In this document: positions 43,973-53,235 of the stretch, in pieces
Numbering within the stretch: position 1 is the first letter of the stretch
Layout: the number at the start of each line of letters is the position of its first letter
Origin: an uncultured Flammeovirgaceae bacterium
Lineage (GTDB): Bacteria > Bacteroidota > Bacteroidia > Cytophagales > Cyclobacteriaceae
Length of the DNA stretch: 64,000 nucleotides
NCBI GenBank assembly: GCA_937883755.1
Contig: CAKZYA010000050.1
Coordinates: forward strand, 1-64,000
Direction: 5' to 3'
Made by a program: the position numbers and the translations under genes
Notes under the pieces: model-generated
Seen by the model: the letters and a program-made list of their open reading frames with translations, nothing else
Databases searched by the model: none
What the model was told of the DNA's origin: nothing

Positions 43973-45629
43973 CGCTGCTACACTACGCTACCCGCAGTTA
44001 TTACTTAGTTGCTTATTACTACTTAGCACTTCAGGCTTAGCCCAAGTACAACAGTACGTGCTTTATTTTTCTGATAAAGATACGGCAGACTTTTTAATCA
44101 CCTCACCGACTGAATACCTCTCTGACCGATCTATTGCTCGTCGTGAGAAACAAAACGTCGAGGTAGATATTTCTGATTTTCCGGTAACGCCTAGTTACCT
44201 CCAGTCGGTAACAGCTCAGGGCGGCGAAGTCGTCTATGTTTCTAAGTGGTTCAATGCGGCACTAGTAGAGGCTTCTACTGACGTAGTAGACCAGCTTGTC
44301 GCTCTGGATCATGTCCGCTACGCCGAACTGGTGAAGCCCCGTGCCCGCAATGGTCGGCGCGGAGGAAATTCCTCAGACGGTGCATCTTACGGTAAATCAA
44401 AAAAAAGTAAAAAATACCAACGCACGGAAGAACTATTGAATGTAGAGCAAAATCAGATGCTCGGTATTGATGAAATGCACCGCCAGGGTTACAACGGTGA
44501 GGGAGTATTTGTAGCGGTATTTGATGGTGGTTTTCGTGGAGTAGATGAATCTTCATTTTTTGATCATCTGTATTCAAATAACCAACTAAAACTGACTTAC
44601 GATTTTGTAGGCAATAGTCCGAATGTATACCGTTACGGGCAACATGGCACTGAGGCATTGTCTTGCATTGCCGCTTATCAACCCGGTGTACTTGAGTCAG
44701 GAGGATATGCTTCTGATATTATGCTCTGCGTGACAGAAGAATCAGGTTCTGAATATCGAATTGAAGAATATAACTGGTTATTTGCCGCGGAGAAAGCCGA
44801 TAGCGCAGGAGTAGATATCATCAGCACTTCACTAGGCTACACCACGTTCGATGATTCTGAAATGAATTACACCTATGATGATATGGATGGGCAGACGGCG
44901 GCGATTACTCGGGCTACCCAAATGGCAACCGACAAAGGAATGCTCTGTGTAATCAGTGCGGGAAATGAAGGAGCAGGACGTTGGCGTTACGTTTCACCCC
45001 CGGCAGACGCGCCGAACGTACTGTCAGTAGGGGCAGTGAGTGCGAGTGGTTTCAAGGTTTCATTCAGCTCTTTTGGGCCAACGGTTGACGGACGGATCAA
45101 GCCAGATGTTTCGGCACTGGGGCTACAAACCGTGGTAGTAGACGCGCAGGATAATGTGACTCGTTCAAACGGGACTTCTTTTGCGGCACCTTTGATTTCG
45201 GGTTTTACCGCTGGGGTTTGGCAAGCCTTTCCCGAAGCTACCAATCTGGAAATTATGGAAAAAGTCCGACTAGCAGGTAACCAAGCGATGACTCCTGATA
45301 ATGAATTAGGCTACGGGATTCCTAATTTTTCAGTACTGATTGACCAAGCTCCTTTGTCCACGGAAGAGCCTATTGCTGCTTCGCACTACAAAGTATTTCC
45401 TAACCCTATTGAAAGCGGTGATCTATTTGTAGAATCATCTACTTTCGTTAATGAGCCACTCGAAATTTACGTGTACAATAGCACCGGACAATTAGTGGCG
45501 AACCAGTATATTCCTGTCTCAAGCGATGACTCTTTTACGGTAGACACATCATCATGGCAACGAGGAGTGTATGTGATGCACGTGCTAAGCACCACGGCTT
45601 CGGATACAGTGAAAGTGATAAAATTTTAG
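43956..45629 (+). CDS. Subtilisin-like serine protease (S8) with type IX sorting tail
   Basis: Secreted protease of 557 residues. The ATG at 43956 gives a signal peptide (about 1-30, LLLSCLLLLSTSGLAQ); the longer frame start at 43884 is in the upstream gene. The catalytic triad is Asp190 (VAVFDGGF), His230 (YGQHGTEA) and Ser408 (SNGTSFAAP), with Asn337 (SAGNEGA) for the oxyanion. A propeptide-like region (35-125) ends in a Lys/Arg-rich stretch (about 128-156). The C-terminus (about 480-557, YKVFPNPI) resembles a type IX sorting domain for outer membrane passage. Confidence 0.85.
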   Translation: MEKLINAATLRYPQLLLSCLLLLSTSGLAQVQQYVLYFSDKDTADFLITSPTEYLSDRSIARREKQNVEVDISDFPVTPSYLQSVTAQGGEVVYVSKWFNAALVEASTDVVDQLVALDHVRYAELVKPRARNGRRGGNSSDGASYGKSKKSKKYQRTEELLNVEQNQMLGIDEMHRQGYNGEGVFVAVFDGGFRGVDESSFFDHLYSNNQLKLTYDFVGNSPNVYRYGQHGTEALSCIAAYQPGVLESGGYASDIMLCVTEESGSEYRIEEYNWLFAAEKADSAGVDIISTSLGYTTFDDSEMNYTYDDMDGQTAAITRATQMATDKGMLCVISAGNEGAGRWRYVSPPADAPNVLSVGAVSASGFKVSFSSFGPTVDGRIKPDVSALGLQTVVVDAQDNVTRSNGTSFAAPLISGFTAGVWQAFPEATNLEIMEKVRLAGNQAMTPDNELGYGIPNFSVLIDQAPLSTEEPIAASHYKVFPNPIESGDLFVESSTFVNEPLEIYVYNSTGQLVANQYIPVSSDDSFTVDTSSWQRGVYVMHVLSTTASDTVKVIKF

Positions 45630-45633
45630 GTAT

Positions 45634-46290
45634 ATGAAATATATCGCCCCATCGGTGTTAGCTGCCGATTTTGGCAATTTACAGTCAGCAGTAGAGATGC
45701 TCAATCAAAGCCAGGCTGACTGGATTCACGTAGATGTGATGGACGGGGTGTTTGTACCTAATATTTCCTTTGGTATGCCGGTGATAAAAGCCATTCAGCA
45801 ACACGCCCAAAAGCCACTGGATGTGCATTTAATGATTACCCAGCCTGAGCGATATTTATCTGATTTTCAAAAACTCGGAGCTGATCGAATCACAGTTCAC
45901 TACGAAGCTTGTCCACATTTGCACCGAACTGTTCAACAGATAAAAGAATTAGGTTGTAAAGCAGGCGTAGCGATTAACCCTCATACTTCAGTAAATTTGC
46001 TAGAAAATATTCTGGGTGATATTGATTTGGTATTAATTATGTCGGTGAACCCGGGCTTTGGGGGGCAAAGTTTTATTGAAAATACGTATCAGAAGTTAAG
46101 CGATTTGCGACAGCTTATGCAGCGAACGTCATCTTCAGTATTAGTTGAAGTAGACGGTGGGGTGAGTGATCAGAATGCTACCCAACTCTCTCAAGCTGGG
46201 GTCAATGCCTTTGTAGCAGGAAGCTTTGTTTTCAAATCCGTTGATTCCATTGCTACAATTGCTCACCTGAAGCAGAAAGTGCAAGTATGA
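45634..46290 (+). CDS. rpe: Ribulose-phosphate 3-epimerase
   Basis: TIM-barrel epimerase of 218 residues interconverting ribulose 5-phosphate and xylulose 5-phosphate in the pentose phosphate pathway. Active-site motifs: SVLAADF, HVDVMDGVFVPN (Asp and His for metal), VHLMI, MSVNPGFGGQSF and EVDGGVS. Family-normal length. It follows the subtilase by four bases and overlaps the TonB-receptor start (ATGA). It sits in a mixed operon with cell-surface genes. Confidence 0.95.
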   Translation: MKYIAPSVLAADFGNLQSAVEMLNQSQADWIHVDVMDGVFVPNISFGMPVIKAIQQHAQKPLDVHLMITQPERYLSDFQKLGADRITVHYEACPHLHRTVQQIKELGCKAGVAINPHTSVNLLENILGDIDLVLIMSVNPGFGGQSFIENTYQKLSDLRQLMQRTSSSVLVEVDGGVSDQNATQLSQAGVNAFVAGSFVFKSVDSIATIAHLKQKVQV

Positions 46291-48689
46291 AGCAGTCGGC
46301 ACTGCGTTACAAAATAATGGAGCTGATAGGACTACTGGGTATCTCTCTGACGGGTTTTTCTCAGCAAGCAGTGGTCAATGGTACAGTACAAGACAGTACC
46401 CAACAGTTTCTCAACGATGTAGCTATTTCAATTGGGCGGCATTCCGCTCAAGGTGGTAATCAGGGAACAGTCACGAACGATAAAGGCTTCTTTCAACTTT
46501 CCCTCCCTGAAGGAACCTACGACCTCGTTTTTTCTCATCTGGAATACACCAATATTCTCCGACAGGTTAGTTTAAATGCGCGAGATACGCTGACGCTGAC
46601 TATCACCCTGAGTCCTGATATCCGCCTGCTTCAGCAAGTAGAAGTGATAGCTAATACCAACGATGAAAGCCGTTTTGTGCCCGGTTTGGTGAAACTTGAT
46701 CCCAAAACCGCTCAGAACATTCCCTCTGCCTTTCAGGATTTTAACCGCATTTTAGTCACGTTACCCGGAGTGGTTAGTAATAATGAACTAAGCTCTAATT
46801 ATTCAGTACGGGGGGGGAATTATGACGAAAACCTAGTATACGTTAACAACATTCCAATTTATCGTCCCTTTCTGATTCGGGCGGGGCAGCAAGAAGGGCT
46901 AAGTTTTATCAATCCTGATTTAGTAGCTGATGTTGCCTTTTCTTCGGGTGGTTGGCAGTCTAAATATGGAGATAAGCTTTCTTCCACACTGAATGTACGA
47001 TATAAAAAGCCCACTGATACAGATGCCTCCTTACGAGTAGGGTTGTTAGGCGGTGCAGCCCATGTGGAAGGCAGCTTCAAAAATGGCTCTTACATTGCTG
47101 GCGTTCGTCATAAGCGCGCCCAGTATTTATTAGGTACATTAGAAACGGACGGTCAGTATCGTCCCCAATTTACCGATCTTCAGTCGTACGTGACCTATGA
47201 TTTGGACGGTGATGAGAATGAGGTGAAGAGTGAATTGGGAGTACTGGTTTCCTACGCGAATAATAACTATCGGGTACAACCTGAAAGCCGAGAAACTAGC
47301 TTTGGGACACTGCAAGAAAGCTTCCGGCTATTTGTAGGCTACGCTGGGCAGGAAAACCTGACGTACCAAACCTTTCAGACTGGGTTACAGTGGACGTACC
47401 GGGTTAATGATCGGTGGAGCTCCCGTCTGATTGGCTCGTGGGTAACCACTCAGGAGCGAGAATATTTTGATTTAATTGCGGCCTATCGACTGTGTGACGT
47501 GGAAATTGGCGGAGATGGCGAAGTTGACGAATGTGCGACTATTTTAGGGTTGGGGGCAAACCTAGATCACGCTCGTAATAAACTCAGCGCCAACATCTAT
47601 AATCTGGAAAACCGCATGGCGTACATTCTTAATGAAAGCAATACGCTGGAGTTTGGGGTAGGGGTTAGTCTAGAGAAATTCCAAGATCAGCTCTCAGAAT
47701 ATTTTATCAGCGACTCAGCTGATTTTATCACTGTAGAGCGTACTGTAAGCAATGAGTTGGCACTAGACTCACGACGCTTTTCAGGCTATGTGCAAAATAC
47801 TACTGAGATTGGTAACGTGCATACCATCAATTACGGAGTGCGCTTTAACTATTGGAATGTCAATCAGCAACTGCTGATTAGCCCCCGGGTGCAGTACGCG
47901 TTTCGCCCGCCAACAAACCGAGACTTGGTGCTTCGGGCAGCAGCCGGTTTATATCAGCAACCCCCGTTCTACCGAGAATTGCGGGATCGATCTGGGAATT
48001 TGCAAACCGGAGTGAAAGCCCAGTCATCGGTACACGCTATCTTGGGAGCCGACTATCGCTTCACCATGCTAGGGCGAGAGTTTACTTTACTCACTGAGTT
48101 ATATTATAAGCATCTCTACAACGTTAATCCCTACGATATTGACAATGTACGCATTCGATATTTTGCCGAAAATACGGCTCGGGCTTACGCTACTGGAATT
48201 GACATGCGCCTCAGTGGAGATTTTATTCCTGGTGCTGAATCTTGGTTTAGTTTGGGCTTACTACGAACCCGAGAAGATATAGCCGGTGATGAACAGGGGT
48301 ATATTCGTCGTCCGTCTGACCAGTTGGTGAATCTGGGTGTGTTTTTTCAGGATCATCTACCAAACGATCCCACTATGCGAGTCTATCTGAGCTTACTCTA
48401 CGGAACAGGCCTACCATTTGGGCCACCAAACAACGATCGTAACCGTAGTGCCTTGGATGGACCCGATTATCGGCGAGTAGACTTAGGGTTTTCCAAAGAA
48501 ATTCCACTCAACCAAGGAAAAGAAAAGCAACTATTCCGTTCATTATGGATTGGACTGGAAGTACTCAATGCCTTAAAAGCCAATAATGTAATTTCTTTTA
48601 CCTGGGTAGAGGATGTCAGAAACCGTCAGTTTGCGGTACCCAACCGCCTCTCGGCTCGCTTTATCAATGCCAACATCATTCTACGGTAG
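46287..48689 (+). CDS. TonB-dependent receptor with N-terminal carboxypeptidase-like domain
   Basis: Outer membrane receptor of 800 residues. After a signal peptide (about 1-26) come a carboxypeptidase D regulatory-like domain (about 27-110, VVNGTVQDSTQQFLNDVAIS), a plug (about 115-215, with VSNNELSSNYSVRGGNYDENLVYVNN in part) and a 22-strand type barrel ending FINANIILR. It is not a SusC (no partner SusD and shorter), so it probably imports a siderophore, metal or small peptide. The start codon overlaps the rpe stop. Confidence 0.88.
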   Translation: MKQSALRYKIMELIGLLGISLTGFSQQAVVNGTVQDSTQQFLNDVAISIGRHSAQGGNQGTVTNDKGFFQLSLPEGTYDLVFSHLEYTNILRQVSLNARDTLTLTITLSPDIRLLQQVEVIANTNDESRFVPGLVKLDPKTAQNIPSAFQDFNRILVTLPGVVSNNELSSNYSVRGGNYDENLVYVNNIPIYRPFLIRAGQQEGLSFINPDLVADVAFSSGGWQSKYGDKLSSTLNVRYKKPTDTDASLRVGLLGGAAHVEGSFKNGSYIAGVRHKRAQYLLGTLETDGQYRPQFTDLQSYVTYDLDGDENEVKSELGVLVSYANNNYRVQPESRETSFGTLQESFRLFVGYAGQENLTYQTFQTGLQWTYRVNDRWSSRLIGSWVTTQEREYFDLIAAYRLCDVEIGGDGEVDECATILGLGANLDHARNKLSANIYNLENRMAYILNESNTLEFGVGVSLEKFQDQLSEYFISDSADFITVERTVSNELALDSRRFSGYVQNTTEIGNVHTINYGVRFNYWNVNQQLLISPRVQYAFRPPTNRDLVLRAAAGLYQQPPFYRELRDRSGNLQTGVKAQSSVHAILGADYRFTMLGREFTLLTELYYKHLYNVNPYDIDNVRIRYFAENTARAYATGIDMRLSGDFIPGAESWFSLGLLRTREDIAGDEQGYIRRPSDQLVNLGVFFQDHLPNDPTMRVYLSLLYGTGLPFGPPNNDRNRSALDGPDYRRVDLGFSKEIPLNQGKEKQLFRSLWIGLEVLNALKANNVISFTWVEDVRNRQFAVPNRLSARFINANIILR

Positions 48690-48749
48690 GCGGTAGTTTA
48701 GTTAAATCTGGAAATTTTTGTATTATTACCGCAAAAAATTTTATCTAAA

Positions 48750-50465
48750 ATGGCTACACAACCTCCACTGCTCAGGAAACTACTGATACTATTAGGAGGG
48801 GTTAGTGCAATTGTGTTGGTGATTATCCTTTCGTTTAGGTTGTGGATACAGCCTTTAGTAGATCAAGCGGTTCAACTAGGACTCAGTCAACTCCACGAGC
48901 AAGGTTATCAAGTTAATTATCAGAAGCTAAAATTTCACCCACTTCGTCGGGAAATTGTTTTACGAGGAGCATCAGTTTCGGTTGATACGGCACAAGTAGC
49001 TGGAAATTATTTTACTGGTGAGTTGGCAGAGCTTAAGATTAAGTTAAATCAATACCCATATTGGGAAACTGATCGTTTTCTGGCTATTCAACAAATTCAT
49101 CTGCAAAACCCAGTGATACGGTTGCACTCTTCGGACACTATCTATCAAACTGATGAGTCTTCCAAGCCGCTCAGTTATTATGCGCTCATTCAGCCTTTTC
49201 TGGATTCGCTGTCAATTGAAAGTATCCGCATTGAAAATGGACAGTTAAAGCAAGCATTATCACAAAAAATACGCGATACCTTAGTTGTATCAGGGATAAA
49301 TATTGCATTAACCGATCTTTATCTCGACTCTTTGCGGTCGTCTACTAATCAGGGGCTGCCCACACTCGCTTCATTTAATATATCACTCGATTCAGTACGG
49401 CAGATGTCTAAAGATTCGCTGTACGCTTTTTCAGTAGGAGCAGTAGAGGTGGATGTACTAGATAAAACCATACACATACAGGATTTTCAAGTACAGCCTA
49501 CATTCAATAAAGATGAGTTAATTACGCTTTTTGATCAGCAACACAATCAATTTGCAGCAAAAATTAGCTCACTGAAAGTTACAGGAATTCAACTGAACCA
49601 GTGGGTGAAGTCAACCCAGCTTCGGGCTCAGCGTATTAGTGTTGATTCGGCACATTTAGCCATTTTCAAGGATAAGCGACTGTTACAAAATCGGGCGGTT
49701 AAACCCCTCTTGCAGACTATGTTACAGTCGGTACCGTTGGCTTTTCAAGTTGATACCATTATAGTGCAGGCAAGTCAGATTGAGTATGAAGAGCGTAACG
49801 GCTTGTCAAATCGTTCGGGTAGAATTTCATTTGATCGGCTGTATGCCAGCTTGTACGGTGCTACTAACATCTTTTCTAGTCAAAATACATTTGAGGCAAA
49901 TATCCGGGCTGCGTTTATGAATGCCGGAATATTTGATTTATCGTTACGGGTACCACTCAATAGTGAACAAGGGTATCATCAGATACGGGGAGAGTTAAGC
50001 CAAATGCATTTGGATAAATTAAATCCCTTTCTCGAGCCAGTTGCTTTCGCCTCAGTTAAAAGTGGCATGCTTAACAAACTAACTTTTGAGATAAACGCTG
50101 ACGAACGTATATCGACGGGAAAAGCCTATTTCATTTACGATGATTTAAAAATCTCATTAGTTAATCAGGAACATCCCAAGAATCCGGCTATTAGAGAGAT
50201 GTTAGGCACCTGGGTAGCCAATTGGTTTGTAGTAAAAACCGATAATCCCACCCGTAACCAACCCCTTCGGGTCGGACAGATATACTATGAACGTGATCCG
50301 GGTCGGTCAGTATTTAGTTATTGGTGCTACTCTCTACTTTCTGGGTTGAAAGCAAGCATTGGTTTATCTAAACCAGGTGAGGTTACTGCATCTACCCAAG
50401 CAATCACGAAAGAAGAGGAGCGTCCGGGGTTAATTAAAAGAATATTTAAAAAGTCTAAAAATTAG
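48750..50465 (+). CDS. AsmA-like envelope protein
   Basis: 571 residues: a short cytoplasmic start, one N-terminal TM (about 12-34, LILLGGVSAIVLVIILSF), then a long repeated beta-strand region (IQPLVDQAVQLGLSQLHEQ and later LDSLSIESIRIENGQLKQ). This layout is typical of AsmA/DUF748 proteins, which in other bacteria form periplasm-spanning beta-groove lipid bridges. The family fit is by architecture, not by a firm motif. It lies just ahead of a flippase and a glycosyltransferase, in an envelope-related block. Confidence 0.65.
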   Translation: MATQPPLLRKLLILLGGVSAIVLVIILSFRLWIQPLVDQAVQLGLSQLHEQGYQVNYQKLKFHPLRREIVLRGASVSVDTAQVAGNYFTGELAELKIKLNQYPYWETDRFLAIQQIHLQNPVIRLHSSDTIYQTDESSKPLSYYALIQPFLDSLSIESIRIENGQLKQALSQKIRDTLVVSGINIALTDLYLDSLRSSTNQGLPTLASFNISLDSVRQMSKDSLYAFSVGAVEVDVLDKTIHIQDFQVQPTFNKDELITLFDQQHNQFAAKISSLKVTGIQLNQWVKSTQLRAQRISVDSAHLAIFKDKRLLQNRAVKPLLQTMLQSVPLAFQVDTIIVQASQIEYEERNGLSNRSGRISFDRLYASLYGATNIFSSQNTFEANIRAAFMNAGIFDLSLRVPLNSEQGYHQIRGELSQMHLDKLNPFLEPVAFASVKSGMLNKLTFEINADERISTGKAYFIYDDLKISLVNQEHPKNPAIREMLGTWVANWFVVKTDNPTRNQPLRVGQIYYERDPGRSVFSYWCYSLLSGLKASIGLSKPGEVTASTQAITKEEERPGLIKRIFKKSKN

Positions 50466-50561
50466 CTGTTAGGTTCCTTGTAAATCTCCAACTTTAGTAA
50501 TTGTTATTATATTTTGGTACGATATTCTATCGATTACCAGCAGAAATTTAATGGTAAGTCG

Positions 50562-50569
50562 TAATTTTG
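50562..50569 (+). promoter_or_regulatory. Candidate -7 promoter element for the flippase gene
   Basis: TAATTTTG matches TAnnTTTG exactly and lies 26 bases before the TTG start codon. No clear -33 TTTG is seen at the usual distance, so this is a weak call. Confidence 0.35.
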
Positions 50570-50594
50570 TATTCTAATTTAAACAGGTGTTGAT

Positions 50595-52049
50595 TTGAAG
50601 GTAAGCAGTAAAAAAATTGCTAGTGGAGTAGGTTGGGTAGCTGTATCTTCCCTAGGTAATCAAGGGTTACGTTTACTAGTAAAGCTAGTCCTAGCCCGGT
50701 TATTATTACCTGAGCATTATGGATTAATTGGGATGGCAGCGGTTTTCACGAGTTTTGTAAGAATGATCAGTGAGTTTGGAATGGGAGCCGCCCTGATTCA
50801 AAAAAAGGAAGAAGAACTTACTGAAGATCACTATGTTACCGCTTTTTGGACGAATTTAGGTGTATCATTGTTAGGTTATGCCATTACGGCATTAATTCTA
50901 TCACCAGTTGCTGTCTGGTTTTATGATGAACCCATTCTAGGTAGTCTACTTCCAGTTATCGCGATTTCTATCATTCTAGATGCCCTGTACATTATTCCCA
51001 AGGCGAAGTTATCCCGTCAATTAGATTTTCGTCCGCAGGCTATTATTAGTATTATTTCGGTAGTACTAGCTGGGGGAATAGCAGTTTATTTGGCATTTAA
51101 TGATTGGGGGGTGTGGTCATTAGCATTTAATAGTATTGTAGTTTCTGTAGTTTCCGGAATATTATACTTTTTTCATACTCGATGGCTCCCCTCATTTTCG
51201 TTTAGTAAATCTGCCTTTTTGAGCCTATTTAGCTTTGGGGGCTACGTACTGGTTGAGCGGATTTTCTACTTCTTAACCAATAACATTGACTACCTACTGA
51301 TCGGTAAGCTCATTGGAAGCAAAGCATTGGGAGTGTATACATTAGCCTTTATTCTGACCGATGCATTTCGGACAAAGGTGATGAACATCTTCAACAAAGT
51401 GCTTTTTCCCGCTTATTCCAGTATGCAAGGTGATACGGCGGTACTCAAGAAGTACTATTTGGGAGTAGTGCATCTTAATGCTAATATTCTCATTCCGATA
51501 ATGGTGGTATTCATCGCTCTGGCTAGACCTATCATTTTGATAGGATTTGGAGAAGAGTGGTTGGGCACAGTAGTGCCTCTCCGAATTTTGTCACTTTCGG
51601 TCATCATTCATGCAATCAGTGGCACGGTATCTACGGTGATAAAAAGTACTGGGCGAGCCGATCTTATTGTGAAGATTAATTCACTATTAACGCTTCTGGT
51701 TACTGTTCCAGCTATTGCTGTAGGCTCTATCTGGTTTGGTATTGCTGGAGCAGCCTGGGGAGTATTTACCTATAAAACTATTGGTCTTCTGGTTTATCAG
51801 CGTTATATTAACCAGATAATTGGTGTGCCCTTTGTGCGCCTTTTAGAAAAAATATACAAGCCTACGCTAGCAAGTGCTTTGGCGGGGATAGTCGCTTATC
51901 TGTGGAGTGAATCCACATCGCTAGATACCATGATAGTTTTGGTATCAGGTGGACTTTTTATCGTAATATTCTACGGGGTCTACCTAAATATTTTTGAAAA
52001 AGAATTGATTACTAAACTACGAGCGATTGTCAAGCGTAAGAAACGATGA
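50595..52049 (+). CDS. Polysaccharide flippase (MOP superfamily, Wzx-like)
   Basis: Integral membrane flippase of 484 residues, about 14 TM helices. It starts KVSSKKIASGVGWVAVSSLGNQGLRLLVKLVLARLLLP in outline, with LPEHYGLIGMAAVFTSF, the standard N-terminal signature of the RfbX/Wzx group. It moves lipid-linked oligosaccharide units across the inner membrane. The start is a TTG; no suitable ATG exists. Its TGA overlaps the GT2 start. Confidence 0.9.
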   Translation: MKVSSKKIASGVGWVAVSSLGNQGLRLLVKLVLARLLLPEHYGLIGMAAVFTSFVRMISEFGMGAALIQKKEEELTEDHYVTAFWTNLGVSLLGYAITALILSPVAVWFYDEPILGSLLPVIAISIILDALYIIPKAKLSRQLDFRPQAIISIISVVLAGGIAVYLAFNDWGVWSLAFNSIVVSVVSGILYFFHTRWLPSFSFSKSAFLSLFSFGGYVLVERIFYFLTNNIDYLLIGKLIGSKALGVYTLAFILTDAFRTKVMNIFNKVLFPAYSSMQGDTAVLKKYYLGVVHLNANILIPIMVVFIALARPIILIGFGEEWLGTVVPLRILSLSVIIHAISGTVSTVIKSTGRADLIVKINSLLTLLVTVPAIAVGSIWFGIAGAAWGVFTYKTIGLLVYQRYINQIIGVPFVRLLEKIYKPTLASALAGIVAYLWSESTSLDTMIVLVSGGLFIVIFYGVYLNIFEKELITKLRAIVKRKKR

Positions 52050-53035
52050 TAGAGACGTATGACTTAACCATTGCAATTGTTAATTACAATACGAGAGAAC
52101 TCCTAAAATCTTGCCTGACCAGTATCTTTGCCCAAACTAAAGATATTAATTTTCAGGTAATTGTAGTTGATAATGCATCTAAAGACTCTTCAGTGGAAAT
52201 GCTGAACGAGTATTTCCCAACAGTAAAGGTAATTCAAAACCAGAAGAATGTTGGTTTCCCTTCAGCAGTAAATCAGGCATTGGCTCTCTCAGATGCCCGC
52301 TACTTTCTACTCTTTAATTCGGATGCTAAGCCATTAAATAACGCTTTCAAAAGCATAATTGATTATATGGATCAGCATGAACAGGTTGGTATTTGTGGCC
52401 CACAACTGTACTATCCTGACGGTAGCCCCCAAAAATCTCACTATCGCTTTCGGTTCCCCCGGGGTAGGGCACGGTGGGAGGTTATCCCTCGGATAAAAGA
52501 ACTAAAAGCGCTGCTGAGAGGCGATACTGACTATGAGTATCACTATAACCGTAGGCCGGTAGTCATACCTGATCAGCCTCGTAAAATCCAGTGGCCTCGC
52601 GGGGTATGCTTCATGATTCGGGGTAAGTGTGTTGAGGATGTAGGGTATATGGATCAGAATATCTTCATTTACTCTGATGAAGTAGATTATGCCTGGCGTG
52701 CGCGTTTGAAAGGTTGGGAGCGCCATTTAGTTCCTTGTGCAAAAGTCTCTCATGAAGAGGGAGCCAGTACAAAGAAAAATGCAAGTATGATGAATATTAT
52801 TCACGTGCAAAGTGATTACTACTATTTCTACAAGCATTTTGGTTTAAGAGGCTGGCTTGCGTTACGTCTGGGTTATTTGGCTGGAAGTTTTGCTGCTTTG
52901 CTGTTAGGTATAGCGTCCATCTGCTACAAACACCTTCGAGAAAAGAAAGTCCCCAAACAGCATTTTGCTGATTTTCGCGATCTTTTGATGCTGTCCACTC
53001 TTACTAGCAAAGTACTGCCTCCTGACGCAAGGTAG
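52046..53035 (+). CDS. GT2-family glycosyltransferase
   Basis: Glycosyltransferase of 329 residues of the WbbL/rhamnosyltransferase-like type. GT-A motifs: DLTIAIVNYNTRELLKSCL (about 5-23), VIVVDNASKDSSVEML, KNVGFPSAVNQAL, and the nucleotide/metal site LFNSDA (DxA-like); SDEVDYAWRARLKGW (about 211-225) near the C-terminal end is typical. One C-terminal hydrophobic helix (about 270-292) may anchor it to the inner membrane. Start overlaps the flippase stop, so the two act in one surface-polysaccharide pathway. Confidence 0.88.
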   Translation: MIETYDLTIAIVNYNTRELLKSCLTSIFAQTKDINFQVIVVDNASKDSSVEMLNEYFPTVKVIQNQKNVGFPSAVNQALALSDARYFLLFNSDAKPLNNAFKSIIDYMDQHEQVGICGPQLYYPDGSPQKSHYRFRFPRGRARWEVIPRIKELKALLRGDTDYEYHYNRRPVVIPDQPRKIQWPRGVCFMIRGKCVEDVGYMDQNIFIYSDEVDYAWRARLKGWERHLVPCAKVSHEEGASTKKNASMMNIIHVQSDYYYFYKHFGLRGWLALRLGYLAGSFAALLLGIASICYKHLREKKVPKQHFADFRDLLMLSTLTSKVLPPDAR

Positions 53036-53235
53036 ACAGTTGCGCCCAACTATAGCATTCTACAATACCAAAGGTTTTTAAACCCAGGGTGCTTATAAGG
53101 TGCTTGTATTTAGATAATGTATACCCTTTTTGGCAGTGCTCCGAAAGTTACAAATGCTAGACTATTTAGCTTCCCAATAAGTTAGTATCTTGCCGACTAG
53201 TTTAGTTGATAATTCAGTGATTTTTTCCTCAATTT

